DNA of 64,000 nt from Crotalaria pallida. Lineage: Eukaryota > Streptophyta > Magnoliopsida > Fabales > Fabaceae. The notes under the pieces were generated by a model. The model did not search any database. It saw only the letters and a program-made list of their open reading frames with translations, and was not told the DNA's origin. The stretch's first letter is position 1, and every line of letters begins with the position of its first letter. The stretch spans positions 12,916,501 to 12,980,500 of the forward strand of contig CM075652.1 of the NCBI GenBank assembly GCA_037953625.1. Direction: 5' to 3'. Made by a program: the position numbers and the translations under genes. Positions 1-10,783 of this stretch are shown here, piece after piece.

Positions 1-590
1 AAATATCCGGCCCTTAGTATCTTTCTCGCCAAGGATTTTCCTCCGACGTGATGGCTTCCCATTCCTCCATGGACCTCGTTCAAGGTCTCCTGAGCTTCCT
101 CGGAGGTAAGACATCGGAGGAGTGGGGATGGCATTCCTCTCCTATAAAGGACTTCATCAATAATAACATACTCAGCTGCTTTTCTCTTAAGTTTCTTTGC
201 TTCCTTTTGATCGGCAGGGAGTATTTCATGTTCGAGGTACGCCCTGATCGGGTGCATCCAGTTCGGCGATACCGAAATGGCCATTACTACGCTTGGGGTT
301 GCGATTTGCTCTTGAATGAGGCTTTTATTATTCCCTCCGCCTTTTGTGCTTGCCAACTTGGAAAGCACATCGGCTCGGGAATTTGAACTGCGGGGGATAT
401 GGGTGATGGAAAATTTTTCAAAATCGAGAGCGAGGGATTTAACTTTGTCGAGATATTTCTGCAGGATGAGTTCTTTGGCTTGGTAGTCCCCAACAACTTG
501 GGAAACCACCAACTGGGAGTCGCTCATAACTTGAACTTCGGACGCACCGAGCTCTTTGGCCAGGCGGAGGCCAGCAATGACTGCCTCGTA
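1..590 (-). pseudogene. End of archaeal RNase H and start of integrase (Tat element), cut by the window edge
   Basis: In frame downstream of the TAA at 591, the minus strand still encodes the rest of the second RNase H (including VMSDSQLVVSQV and SNSRADVLSKLA), a linker, and the start of an integrase H2C2 zinc-binding domain (EVHGGMGSHHVGGKSLARKI near 20-90). The frame is open to base 1, so the integrase core lies outside the window. Confidence 0.8.
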
Positions 591-1493
591 TTAGGCCTGA
601 TTATTCGAAGTTAGAAACTCGAACTTTAGGGAATACTCGATACTGAGCCCTTCCGCGTTTTCCAAAATAACTCCAGCTCCTGCCCCCTTTTGATTGCTTG
701 AACCGTCAACATATATTACCCAAATATCCGAGCTAGAGCTTTGGTGGTGCTCTGTAAACTCGGACACAAAATCTGCTAACACTTGTGACTTGATTGCCTT
801 CCTCGGTTCATAGGAGATGTCGAACTCGGACAGTTCGATTGACCAGGCCATCATTCTCCCCGCGAGGTCGGGCTTTTGTAGAACTTGTTTAATGGGCTGG
901 GCGGTTCGTACGATGATAGGGTGGCTTTGAAAATATTGTCGTAACCGCCGTGCAGCCAGGATAAGACAGAATGCAAATTTCTCAATCTTGGAATACCGAA
1001 GCTCGGGGCCCTGGAGAGCTCGGCTTATGAAATAAACGGGGAATTCACTCCGACCCTCATCTCGAACCAACACGGAGCTAAGGGCTGACTCCCCAACAGA
1101 GAGGTAAATAAAGAGGTTCTCCCCCCCACGGGGGCTGGAGAGAACTGGAGGGGAAGAGAGGTATTCTTTCAGAGCAAGGAAAGAGGCTTCACAGTCCTGA
1201 TCCCAATTGAAGGTTGTGCCCTTTTTCAAAAGTTGGTACCAGGGTAAGGCCTTTTTAGCAGCTTGAGGAAGAAATCTAGACAGAGCCGCCATCCTGCCAG
1301 TTAATTGTTGCACCCCTCTGAGGTCGGCAGGGCTTTTCATCTCCAGTATAGCTCGGCATTTGTCAGGGTTTGCTTCGATTCCTCTCTCGGAGAGCATGAA
1401 CACAAGGAAGGCGCCAGCGGGGACTCCGAAAGTACACTTCTCCGGATTCAACCTTATCCTATGGGTTCTTACCCTTTCCAGGACCGTGTTAGG
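591..1493 (-). pseudogene. RT C-terminus, RNase H and archaeal-type RNase H of Tat element (broken)
   Basis: This continues the preceding pol frame after the frameshift. It begins LNPEKCTFGVPAG (RT connection), then gypsy RNase H (IYLSVGESALSSVLV and the Arg-Tyr-Ser region), then a second RNase H that opens WVIYVDGSSNQKGAGAG. Two RNase H domains in a row are diagnostic of the Tat lineage. The frame stops at 591-593 inside the conserved SNNQA-x-YEA motif, where a Glu codon GAA has become TAA. Translation beyond the stop stays in frame to the window edge, so this is a single nonsense change and not a real end. Confidence 0.88.
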
Positions 1494-3226
1494 CCCTTGG
1501 CATGGTCTTCCCTTTTCTTACTCTTTGTGATCATGTCGTCGATGTAAACTTCCATGGTAGCGCCAATGATCCCGTCAAAAACTTTATTCATCATCCTTTG
1601 ATATGTTGCGCCAGTATTCTTAAGGCCGAAAGGCATGACGGTGTAACAGTAAGTTGCCTTTCCGGTCGTGAACGTGGTCTTATCTTGATCAGGGGGATAC
1701 ATAGGGATCTGGTTATATCCCGAATATGCATTAGTGAATGATAACAATTGGTAACCTGCCGAATTATCGACGAGCTGGTCAATAATCGGCAGTGGATATT
1801 GGTCCTTGGGGCAAGCTTTGTTGAGGTCGGTGTAATCTACACACATCCTCCAACTACCGTTTGCCTTTTTAACCAGGACTGTATTTGCAACCCATTCGGC
1901 GTATGGGACTTCTTTTATAAACCCGGCTTCGAGCAACTCGGACACCTTTTCCTGGATAACTTTTGCCTTCTCAGTTCCGACCCGTCTCATTTTCTGCGCC
2001 ACCGGCCTTGCTTTCGGGTCTACACTGAGCCTGTGACAGATAAAGTTCGGGTCGATCCCCGGCATATCGGCCGAGGTCCAGGCGAACAGGTCCAAATTAG
2101 CTCGCAATAGTGTGATGATTTCCTCCTGTACATCCTTAGGGAGGTCGGCACCCACCTTGACAGTTCTGCTGGGGTCGGCGGGATCGATGGGAACTGCCAA
2201 CCACTCTCCTTGAGGAGACGGTATGAGGTCATCTTGTTCAACCCGGACGTCCAACTCGGCCAAAAGGACCTTCCCTTTGGCTAATGTCGGACCCGAGAGT
2301 TCTTCTTGCTTTTTCTTACTTTCCCGTATACTCGCGTTGTAACATAGTCGGGCTCTGGGCTGATCAGCTTTGACGGTGACAAGGTTGTCGTCAGAACCAA
2401 CGAATTTCATTACTAGGTGAACTGTTGAGACCACTGCTCCAAAGGCTTGAAGGCAGGTTCGTCCCAGTATCACATTGTAGGGGGATTTATAGTCAATTAC
2501 CAAAAACTTAATAAACTCCGTTCGGGCCGAGGGTAGTTTGCCCAAGGTCACCGGGAGGAGGATGGCTCCAAGGGGGCGTATTGTCTCGCCCGTGAAGCTG
2601 ATAAGATGCCCTTCAAAATGTACGAGGTCGGCGGATCTTAGTTTTAATGCTTGAAATGTGTGGATAAAAAGAATGTCGGCTGAGCTCCCCTGGTCAACGA
2701 GAACTCGGGTGACTTCGAAGTTGCTAATCATGGCCGCGATCACCATTGGGTCATTGTGATTCAGGATGATATCTCCTAGATCCTCATCAGAGAAACTAAT
2801 TGGGATGTTCCGGGATGGTTTCTTACCCATAGGCTTGTGGCGAACGGCCAACACCTGCTGAACATACCTTCTCCTTTCCGACTTCCTTTCGCCGCCATCG
2901 GCGAACCCTCCAGAGATAGTGTCGACCCGGGAGTTTGCCGGTATTTTGAACAGATCCTGTATAACCAAATTTCTTGGATGTTGTTGGGACCCATCAGGAG
3001 CTGAGGCTTGAATGGTGTTTTGATGCGATGATAGTGACGGCGGGTAAGGAGGGGGGGGGGGTGGGGATCTTGCTGTCCAGCTAACCCCCCGGTGCAACCG
3101 CAGGTCTTCAGCTGGCGGGATTCTCTCAGAGCATTCCCTCCTCCTTTTCTGATCCGGTTGAGTTTCAGACATGGTAGAATCTTCTGAGTGGGGTTGAAAT
3201 TTATCTCTTCCCACAGACGGCGCCAA
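1469..3226 (-). pseudogene. gag remnant, protease and reverse transcriptase of Tat/gypsy element (broken)
   Basis: A 585-codon frame. The N-terminus, rich in Glu, Arg and a Pro run, is a gag start that jumps directly into the pre-protease linker, so most of gag is gone. Protease follows with VLVDQGSSADILF at about residue 190, the aspartic protease motif with Gln after Asp. Reverse transcriptase follows with WRMCVDYTDLNKACPKD and YIDDMI. In RT motif A the normally invariant Asp is replaced (SFTNAYSGYN where the family has an Asp before AYSGY), so the enzyme is probably dead. The frame ends in an unrelated tail (TRSWKG) caused by a one-base loss near 1490; the rest of RT continues in the next frame. 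The ATG at 3226 is only the first available; the likely native gag start is the internal MSETQPDQ about 19 residues in. Confidence 0.85.
3211..3225 (-). promoter_or_regulatory. Primer binding site of the left Tat element
   Basis: The minus strand reads TGGCGCCGTCTGTGG one base after the LTR end. The first nine or ten bases fit the 3' end of a tRNA ending in ACGGCGCCA. This TGGCGCCG opening is usual in Tat and Athila elements. The exact tRNA is not settled from the sequence. Confidence 0.75.
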
Positions 3227-3774
3227 TGTGATGTCCTAGACGGCGAGGACCTCCGAAGGTGTAGGAGATGACCTTCGAAGGAGCCTCTGTCTAGGGTTGA
3301 TATGTGATGTTTGGGGGAAGTCCTCAGATGGCTAAGGAAAAGAGCCAAGAAGCAACCCTAATCACTGGTGTGTGAGGGTGGCAATTAGGGTTAGAGGACG
3401 TGCCTGAGCCCCATGTAGTACTGAGCTACTTATAGGGGGAGCTAGTTGCCCTAATGGGCTTGCTTTAGGCCCAAGTAGGGCCAGCCTGTACTGAGCTAGG
3501 AGCGGATAAGGTTGGATGAGCTGTCCTTGTGGATAAGGTAATGAGCTGTCCTTGTGGATAAGGTAATGAGCTGTCTTCATGTCCTAGACGTCGGACTTGG
3601 GGAGGTGTCGGACCTGGGTGTCAGAACTGAGTGGGAACACGAGGTCGGCCTGTACCTGGCATCTGTTCGACCGTTGAGCATTGAGCTCGGCCAAGCGCTC
3701 AGAAGGCTTCCTGAAGGGTCCTCAGGACTTCGGCGAGGCGGTTTAAGGACCTCGGCCAGGCCGAGTCCACCACA
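3227..3774 (-). repeat. 5' LTR of the left Tat/Retand element (548 bp)
   Basis: On the minus strand it starts TGTGGTGGACTCGG at 3774 and ends in CATCACA at 3227, directly before the primer binding site. A TATA-like CCCCTATAAGT lies at 3428-3438. A 25-bp unit (ATGAGCTGTCC...) is repeated in tandem just over twice at 3516-3575. The U3 start and the block CACACACCAGTGATTAGGG are shared with the LTR at 27458, so both belong to one broad family, although their remaining sequences have diverged. Confidence 0.85.
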
Positions 3775-5803
3775 AAAAGAAACTAAATAAAATTAACATA
3801 TGATCTGAAATAATGATTCCTAACTACATGTAGAATTCAGCAACCCAGAAAGTGAGATAAATACCACCAGGAAAGGTTCTAAACCTGTTAATGGAGATGA
3901 AGAGATTCCATGGGTGACTAACATAGATGAACATCCACAAAATACAGGTATAATATCTTCAAGTTATATCTGCGTAACGATAACTGACAAATTTGATTTT
4001 AGTTATGATGTGTTGTAATGTTTTTGAAGGGCATGCTGAATGTTCAACTTCTCAAAGAACCACACATGTTTGGAAACATGTGTCAGATCCAAGCACATCG
4101 ACAGGATACAAAAGGAGACAAGGTGCATGTTGCACTTCAAATAGAAGTTCAGTAAAAACAACCCAAGCATGCGTTCATAACTTTGAATCCATTCACCGAG
4201 GTAACTGACCGAATTTAGTTAGATAATGTGTAATAATATTTGCTATTTTAAAATGCTAGACAGTGTATTGATACTTATTAATAAATAGCTATTCAAAGTG
4301 GACAAGAAAGGTTTGTGGATGCCATTTCTATCTTTGACGCATCGAAATGCCCATATGCCGACATTGGTGACCCGCAATGCTCCTGTAGATGGTGTGGTGC
4401 TAAATTTTGGTTGCGTGAACGGATTAAGTTTAAATCTTGGTAAATCATATATGCTTTCTTAAATTTAAATCTGCATAAGTTAATTTTATTTTGTATCCAT
4501 TTCATTCTCATTTACTACTTAAAAAAAATTTTCTAATATGTACTATCTGCAAGTACTTCCATCATTTTTTTATTCTAAATATCAATATAAACAACATTTA
4601 CACGTTCCAATTATGTAACAACTAATTCATACTACCTTTATACCAATGTTACAAAACGTTATCATCCACAATCAGCATGCAGCAACTTTTTTGGAAGAAC
4701 CTTTAATATCACAAATTCCACCATGGACTTACATTGAACCTTTTGGTGTAATTTATATGTTCAATGTTATAAACTTTATGTATCTTTTCTTAGAATTATA
4801 TATCAAGTTCAAAACTCTTGGAAATTAACTACCCAATCTCAATTGGGATGACAAAGTTGTATAACCAATCTCTAACCATATAACTTATTAAGTAGCTGGA
4901 ATAATTACTTATTATATACCATGAAACTAAACTTCTTTTTTTGCGCAAGTATAACACCAATTTATTCCTTCATTACAATACAATTTAAAAGAAAATCATT
5001 AAGTAAAATTGAATTTTGCATTATCAATCTTTCAATGCAAAAAATTATCACTTTCGTAATGAAATTTTCACTATTGTTATATTCAAATTCCCTATGAAAG
5101 CTATAATAAATTCATACATATTAGATGCCATGTATAAATAAAATATTGGCTTATTTAACTTTTTTTTTCAAGAAATTTAGGTGTTCTTTTGAAATTAATC
5201 CTTAAGCCTATTTTCTCATGCTTTGCATTCTTGAACTTTGTTAAATTTTTAGAAATGGTCCTTTCGTTAGTTAAATAATGATATAGTCGACAAAATGGTC
5301 CAAAATTTGAGCAAAGTTTAGAGATTTTAAACAAAGTTTGAGGGTCAATTCCAAAAGTGCACCTAAGTTCAGGGACTAATAATTTAAACAAACCTAAAAT
5401 ATTTAGCCCACTACCAATATTGCAAATTTAAGTTTTATTTTCAGTATTATCACCATACACTTTTCTATACACTTAGATGACTAATTCATTCATGATCATA
5501 TTATTATATAACTCTGATTCTTATTAAAGTTAAATTTTGATCCCAATAACACTCCTGTCAATACATTTTTCACACTATATGTATTATACGCCACTGTTTC
5601 AAAATTCATGTCTTCTAAACTTACACTTTATAGGATACATATCTTTCAATTATTGATTGCTTATTGCATTTTAAATAAAAAAAATTAATATACGCAATCA
5701 TATCCAACTATTAAAACAATATTAATTTATTTAACCCATGTCAATTTCAAACTTACATTTGGTTACGGTTTCGGGCCCGTGCGTGGCACTGGTTAGTTTC
5801 TAG
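3775..5803 (+). mobile_element. Helitron, 3' part with degraded coding exons
   Basis: The 3' terminus fits Helitron rules. A hairpin at 5777-5792 (CCGTGC, loop GTG, GCAC with one bulged T, GG) is followed by TTAGTTT and CTAG at 5800-5803, then a T. Upstream, 4293-4437 encodes a piece like the N-terminal region of plant Helitron proteins, and 3880-4210 holds other possible exon remnants. No 5' TC terminus was found. The left side meets the LTR of the Tat element at 3774, which may have inserted here. About 4440-5760 is AT-rich with nothing coding. Confidence 0.55.
4293..4437 (+). pseudogene. Helitron protein fragment (zinc-ribbon-like CxCxxC motif)
   Basis: One open stretch of about 48 codons reads ...FDASKCPYADIGDPQCSC then RWCGAKFWLRERIK. 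The pattern D-[IL]-G-D-x(4)-C-x-C-x2-C-x-A-x-F-W-x2-E-R resembles the segment upstream of the Helitron helicase-like domain in plant Helitron proteins. It begins close after an AG and ends near a GTAAATC donor-like site at 4439, so it looks like a single exon. No helicase motifs are seen nearby, so the element is not coding-competent here. The family assignment is from memory of the motif, not from a search. Confidence 0.5.
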
Positions 5804-5901
5804 TTGAAATAAATAGGACTCTTCTATTTTCTAATAGGACTCACCAACTGGTTATTATCTTTTTTCTTGTATTTTTTTAATAGGACATACATATACATAT
5901 A
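5804..5901. other. 98-bp spacer between two Helitron 3' ends
   Basis: AT-rich, with three copies of a short TAGGAC-containing phrase. It separates the plus-strand Helitron end at 5803 from the minus-strand Helitron end at 5902. No gene is seen. Confidence 0.5.
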
Positions 5902-8900
5902 CTAGCTCTCACCCGTCCAATGCACGGGTTATTGATAATTTAATTTTTTATATTAAATATTTTAAAGTAAAGGTTGTTTTTATTTTAAAGTAAAGATTAT
6001 TATTACACAATAATAAAAAAAATTATACAAAAAGACAAAGACTTAAATCAAACACTACACTAAAAAAATTAATTTCAATAAGTTTGTTTATTTAATAGAT
6101 AAATTAACATTTTTATATGATTGTCAACTTTATTTTAAAGAATCAAAAGTAAATCATATTTAAATATTTTCATCTTTTTTGTTTGGTGGTATTATAAGTA
6201 AATTTAAGGATAAATTAGAATATTCCGTATTTCATAGGACATGAAGACGACATTGAACTTGTTATTTTTGACTGTCTTGATTAATTAACACATTGCATTT
6301 TATAAGGAATATAATGATTGCTCTTTTTTTATATTTTTAATATTATATTTGTTTATGTATAGATGAATATTAAATTAATGTATTTCTTATTTAGTTGATC
6401 GATGAAGTAACACTTTTTATATATCATTATTACGTTTATTATGATATTATGATTAATTGGAGTGGAATCAAAATTAAACTTTTTTTTAATATTTTTTTGT
6501 TTGATGGTATTATGTGTATATTTAAGGATAAATCAAAATATTTCCTATTTCATGGGACATGATAATTTAGTATTTTTTGAATATAAATTATCATCTTTTT
6601 AATATGATTATCACACTTATTATTATTATTATTCATATTTAAATATTTTGATATTTTTCATCGTTTATCTTATCTCAAATTAATCATAAGATTTGATCCT
6701 AAGAAATCTTTATCCTAATTGTTTTAATCATCTTGAATTTTTTTTTTCAATTTTTGAAATGTATGTACCTTTGTTTTTAATCTGTTATGGTTTTTTTTAG
6801 AGATTATAACAACTAAAGTATTTATCTATTGCAAACTTTTTACAAAATGATAATCATTATATTTAATCGTATATCCATATTATTTGTAATGTTTGAAAAA
6901 ATCTATACTTTATAAGTATTTAATTTGTTTTATTTTTTAAAAAAAATATTGGAATATTCTCAATTTCGATATTGCAATACTGATAAAATATTGTTTGGTT
7001 TAAAAATTGTCTCAGATAAAATTAAAAAATGAGCTCATAATAATAAATAATATGAAATTATGTAAAAAAATTGTCATTTTTATAAGATAATATACCTTTA
7101 TTATATTTTTTATTATAATTATCATTTAAATTTTAATATATTTTTTCTAGTTTAGCACTGTGCCAAATATTAAGAGAAGTTTGTGAGCTATGATGTATAC
7201 TCAAAACTCATCAACCTATACAGATTTATGATTTCTCCATGGATTATGTGGAAATTTTTAGATGAGACATGCAAATTCTTTTTTTATATGTTTTATAAGT
7301 ATTGAATCTATCTACTTTTTGTAATTTGTGAATAACATCAAAAATTTTTATTCCCGAATATCCTAACCAAATAATCCCTAAGTTTTTTTATAGATTAATC
7401 CCTCAATTTTTAATATAACACTTTTATAATAATTATTATTTTTTCATAATTATTGTGATAAAAAACATATAAATTTATCTCGATAATACATTTAGATAAA
7501 GTGGTTACAGAAAAAGTAGGAAGATATTTAGATTGAATTTAGTTATTTTTATCTTTGGGTCTGAAGTTTGTATCTTGTTTTTTTTAGTGTTGTTGTTATC
7601 TTTTAATATACATTTAGATAATGTTGTATTTTTTTTAATGTTGTTGTTGTTCATCTAGTTCTTTGCCTTATGTTATCATTATCGTGTTATTTCTCTTTAG
7701 CATGTGACAGAAACAATGTCACTCCTCTGTCATTGCCTTCAATGATACCTCTGGTTGAGCGTTATTTACATAAAATGAATTTGGGTTTTATTAAATTTGA
7801 CACACCTTTACCTTTTAATTGGCTCTGTGGAATTTATGTTTGATTTACTTGCACTATTTTACTGAATCGAGTATTATATGATTATATTATTAAAGGGAGT
7901 TTGTTTACCCAAAATCAAAGGTAAAGTCATGCTAAGGGTGACCGGGATCATTACACCCTCGAGGTTAACAATTTTGTGTGTCAAACTTTCCCAAAATTTT
8001 TGGGTCTGTAGTTTGTATCCTGTTTTTTTTAAATGTTGTTGTTATCTTTTAATATATTATGAGACTTATTTATAGGATTTTAATTTTAATTTAATTATTA
8101 AATAGAATTAATGATGATATTTTAATGTTGTTGGAAGAATGATGTGGAAAATTTGAATAATCTATTTAACTTAATTTTTTCAGGTACCAAATTATCGTGA
8201 AAGCAAGATTTTCAAATATTATTTTAAAAATAATGAATTATGTTTTGAGGACGATAATATTTAATAATGTAACAATACTTACCTTTTTCTTATATATTTA
8301 AATTATAAGTATACCTTATAAACAAATAAAAATCCAAACAAAAAGCTACACATGCATCGATGTGGAATAAAGACTGAGATTACTACCCTAATCATGTTGA
8401 CAATTTGGAGTTGGACTTACTTCTATGTGTTTTGCTATTATTGTAATTTTGTTTTCGGTGTACCACCGGTACCCAAATAATAAAATTTTGCCTTTTAATT
8501 TGCTGAGAAAAAAAAAATGAAAAGGATACAATAAAACTCATAAACAATAAGAATCAAATAAGGTGACAATAATAGGAAAAAAAACTCATATAATTTGTTG
8601 CCTTGTTCATGTTTTTTTTTAAATATTTTTATCGGCTATAGCCTTGTTCATGTGAGACCCGCTTTCTGCTGTCTTGTTCCCTCAACAAATATTCTTAAAA
8701 CATTGATAACCAACAAATGTGGAGTTGGTCAAGTGGTAACTCACTTGATTCCTTAACCAATCGGGTCTCGAGTTCGAGTCTTGGGTATGAAACAACCTCG
8801 CGAGAGACCCCTACCCTTAATAAATAGGGGTATTTGTGGAAAAAATAATTAATGATCATTAAAAATTGGTAAAGAATCTTATAAATAAAGACAAAATAAA

Positions 8901-9806
8901 TAAGAACTTTGTTGCATCAAGGGCAGAGTGGGGGACCATCATCCTCTAAGTCCCTTACATCAAGAAGCCACAACAATGTTAAAGGGCTTAGAGCTTGCAA
9001 AGGAGAAAAATTGCATGGGTATGAAGGAACCTCCACTGGGAGATCCTTATTGCTTAGTGCGTTTAGTGCGAGTTCACTTAAATCGGATCAGATGAGTCGG
9101 ATTCTGGATAAATCAGATCCGGGTACTGGTTGGTGTAAAAAAAAAATTGATAACCAACCATGGTATTTCTTTGCCACCTCTATCTTCGGTTTGTTATTTT
9201 ATTCCAAAGAGCATAGAAAAACTAAATTAGTAAAAGATGTTAAGTGTAGTCTTTTTGTGGAGATCGGGAGGGAGGTGATAAAGCACAAAGACAAAGTATC
9301 AAGGTGTATTTTTCATAAAAAATAAGTAGTATATCAAGAAATAATAAAATTAGAGAATTTTTGGAAGTAGAAAGATCTAAAGTGAAACAAAGGTAAAGAA
9401 TGAAGATGAGATCACATTATATATATTGATTTTTTTTAAGTATTTTTTTTAAGATAATGATTACTTCTTTTTTCAACAAACTGAGGATAATGATTTCACA
9501 TACAGATAATGCTCAAACATCATCTCTTTGTGTTCATCGATCTTTTTGAGGATAATGATTTTTTTAAAACAAAATGAGGATAATGATTCAACATATTTCA
9601 CATATAGATACTTTATTTAATTTTAAATATTAATTTTGAACAGATAATTTATTTATTTTAAATTATAATTTTGATTAAAGACGATATTATCTACCTACAA
9701 ATGCTCTGGTGCGAGTATTCCTTAAGCGAACAAACGTGGTGCCTCGAAAATTTCTCCGACAAACGTGGTGCCTCGAAAAGGAATGTTTTTATATAAGTAT
9801 AGTAGA
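5902..9806 (-). mobile_element. Complete non-autonomous Helitron (3.9 kb)
   Basis: The minus-strand 5' end is TCTACTATACTTATATAAAA, starting at 9806 and preceded by A. The minus-strand 3' end is CTAG at 5905-5902, followed by T, so the element sits between A and T as Helitrons do. Six bases (GAGAG plus one) upstream of CTAG is a CCCGT...ACGGG hairpin (5912-5928) with one mismatched inner pair. The interior is AT-rich without convincing coding sequence. It contains repeated segments: the GTTTGTATC...GTTGTTATC block at 7557-7611 recurs at 8001-8054, and a segment at 6200-6246 recurs at 6510-6562. A SINE sits at about 8717. A 23-bp CAAACGTGGTGCCTCGAAAA-type unit is repeated near the 5' end (9727-9780). 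Confidence 0.75.
8717..8820 (+). repeat. tRNA-derived SINE inside the Helitron
   Basis: A box A-like TGGTCAAGTGG at 8726-8736 and a box B-like GAGTTCGAGTC at 8770-8780 are spaced as in a tRNA-derived pol III promoter, with tRNA-unlike sequence after them. The following 8810-8900 resembles the right half of the Stowaway-like MITE found at 28380-28470 (TAAATAGGGGTATTTGTGG...), so the piece may be composite. Confidence 0.55.
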
Positions 9807-10318
9807 TATATATTTAAATTAATACAAACACACATATTTTATTTATTTTAAATCCAAGGAAATACTTACAATAAATTTTAATTATCAAATATACAACCAC
9901 GTCTAAGAAAGTCATAGAGTTAAAAGTTTATTTGGAATACATAATTTAATATTTTTTTTATAATAACATAATTTAATATTGAATATATCAAAAGCAGGGT
10001 AAAATATAGAATGTATATTTTTCAGATAGGGTAGTTTTTTAAATGAATCTACATAAAAATATATGAATGAAATACATTTTCATAAATACTATAGGATATT
10101 TTATGAAGATGTCCAACTCTTTAATAGTTAATTTCATGAATTAATTGCTTAATCCCAAATTTGCTCATAATTTAAAAATAAAAAAAATCAGGATGTTACA
10201 TCTTACACGGGTATGAGAAGATTGAAGTGATATATGTTGGGACTTTGTTTGTATAAAGTGGAGAATACCCTTTTTGCTGTTTAATTTTTTTTTATTTTTA
10301 TAAAAAAATTATTTACTA
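9807..10318. other. AT-rich intergenic stretch, no feature recognised
   Basis: Low-complexity A/T-rich sequence without open frames of note or recognised terminal motifs. Confidence 0.5.
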
Positions 10319-10500
10319 ATGGGGGTTACTTGGAATGGGGCATGAGACTAAGAAGTCTCAGGTTCAATTCCCGGTTAACACACCCCATTGGGAGAGATTA
10401 GGAACGCGACCTCGTGCAGGATTAGTCTCAAGGGTTTCTTGATATTAAAGATGCTTTTGGGGACACCTGTGGTACTAGTCAAAGAGTAGAGACCAAAATA
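10319..10500 (+). repeat. Probable tRNA-related SINE
   Basis: A box B-like GGTTCAATTCC lies at 10361-10371, with a weaker box A candidate (TGGAATGGGGCATG) at 10331-10344. Downstream is non-tRNA sequence ending in an A-rich run near 10495. Box A departs from consensus, so confidence is modest. Confidence 0.4.
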
Positions 10501-10529
10501 AAAATTTTAAAAAATTTATTTAATCTTAT

Positions 10530-10783
10530 TAGCAACGATAATGTCGTTGCAAAAGCCATGTGTTTTGCAACAACTTAAAAAAGTCGTTGCAAAAAATAGG
10601 TGTTTTGCAACGATTTAAAAGTCGTTTCAAAACACCTGTTTTCTGCAATGACTTTTTTAAGTTGTTGCAAAACACCTGTTTTCTGTAACGACATTTCCAA
10701 GTCGTTGCAAAACACCTGATTTTAGCAACGATTTTTTAAGTTGTTACAAAATGTTGTTGCAATAAAGGGTTTTTTTTGTAGTG
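10530..10783 (+). mobile_element. Terminus of a CACTA (En/Spm-type) DNA transposon with subterminal repeats
   Basis: The stretch ends TTTTTTTTGTAGTG at 10783, which read inward is CACTACAAAAAAA, the classic CACTA inverted terminal repeat. Inside are about eight direct and inverted copies of a motif around GTTGCAAAACACCTG and GTCGTTGC, typical of subterminal transposase-binding repeats. No partner end was found upstream, so only one end is supported. The next three bases are TTT, a possible 3-bp target duplication. Confidence 0.7.

Larger units (their letters stand above)
1..3774 (-). mobile_element. Tat/Retand-lineage Ty3/gypsy retrotransposon, 5' part, gag mostly deleted
   Basis: An LTR retrotransposon read on the minus strand and cut by the left window edge. 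In order along the minus strand: 5' LTR (3774-3227), primer binding site (3225-3211), a short gag remnant, protease, reverse transcriptase, RNase H, a second archaeal-type RNase H (the hallmark of the Tat lineage), and the start of the integrase zinc-binding domain. It is defective. The central gag region is missing, a one-base frameshift separates the two pol reading frames near 1490, and a stop codon cuts the second RNase H. The outer flank of the LTR starts at 3775, but the target duplication cannot be tested because the 3' end is outside the window. Confidence 0.9.

Noticed and set aside
8726..8780. Possible tRNA gene
   Set aside because: A and B box-like motifs are present but no cloverleaf or acceptor stem can be drawn; a SINE fits better.
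8909..9325. 138-codon open frame inside the minus-strand Helitron
   Set aside because: No recognisable domain, low-complexity composition, and it lies within a non-autonomous element; probably chance.
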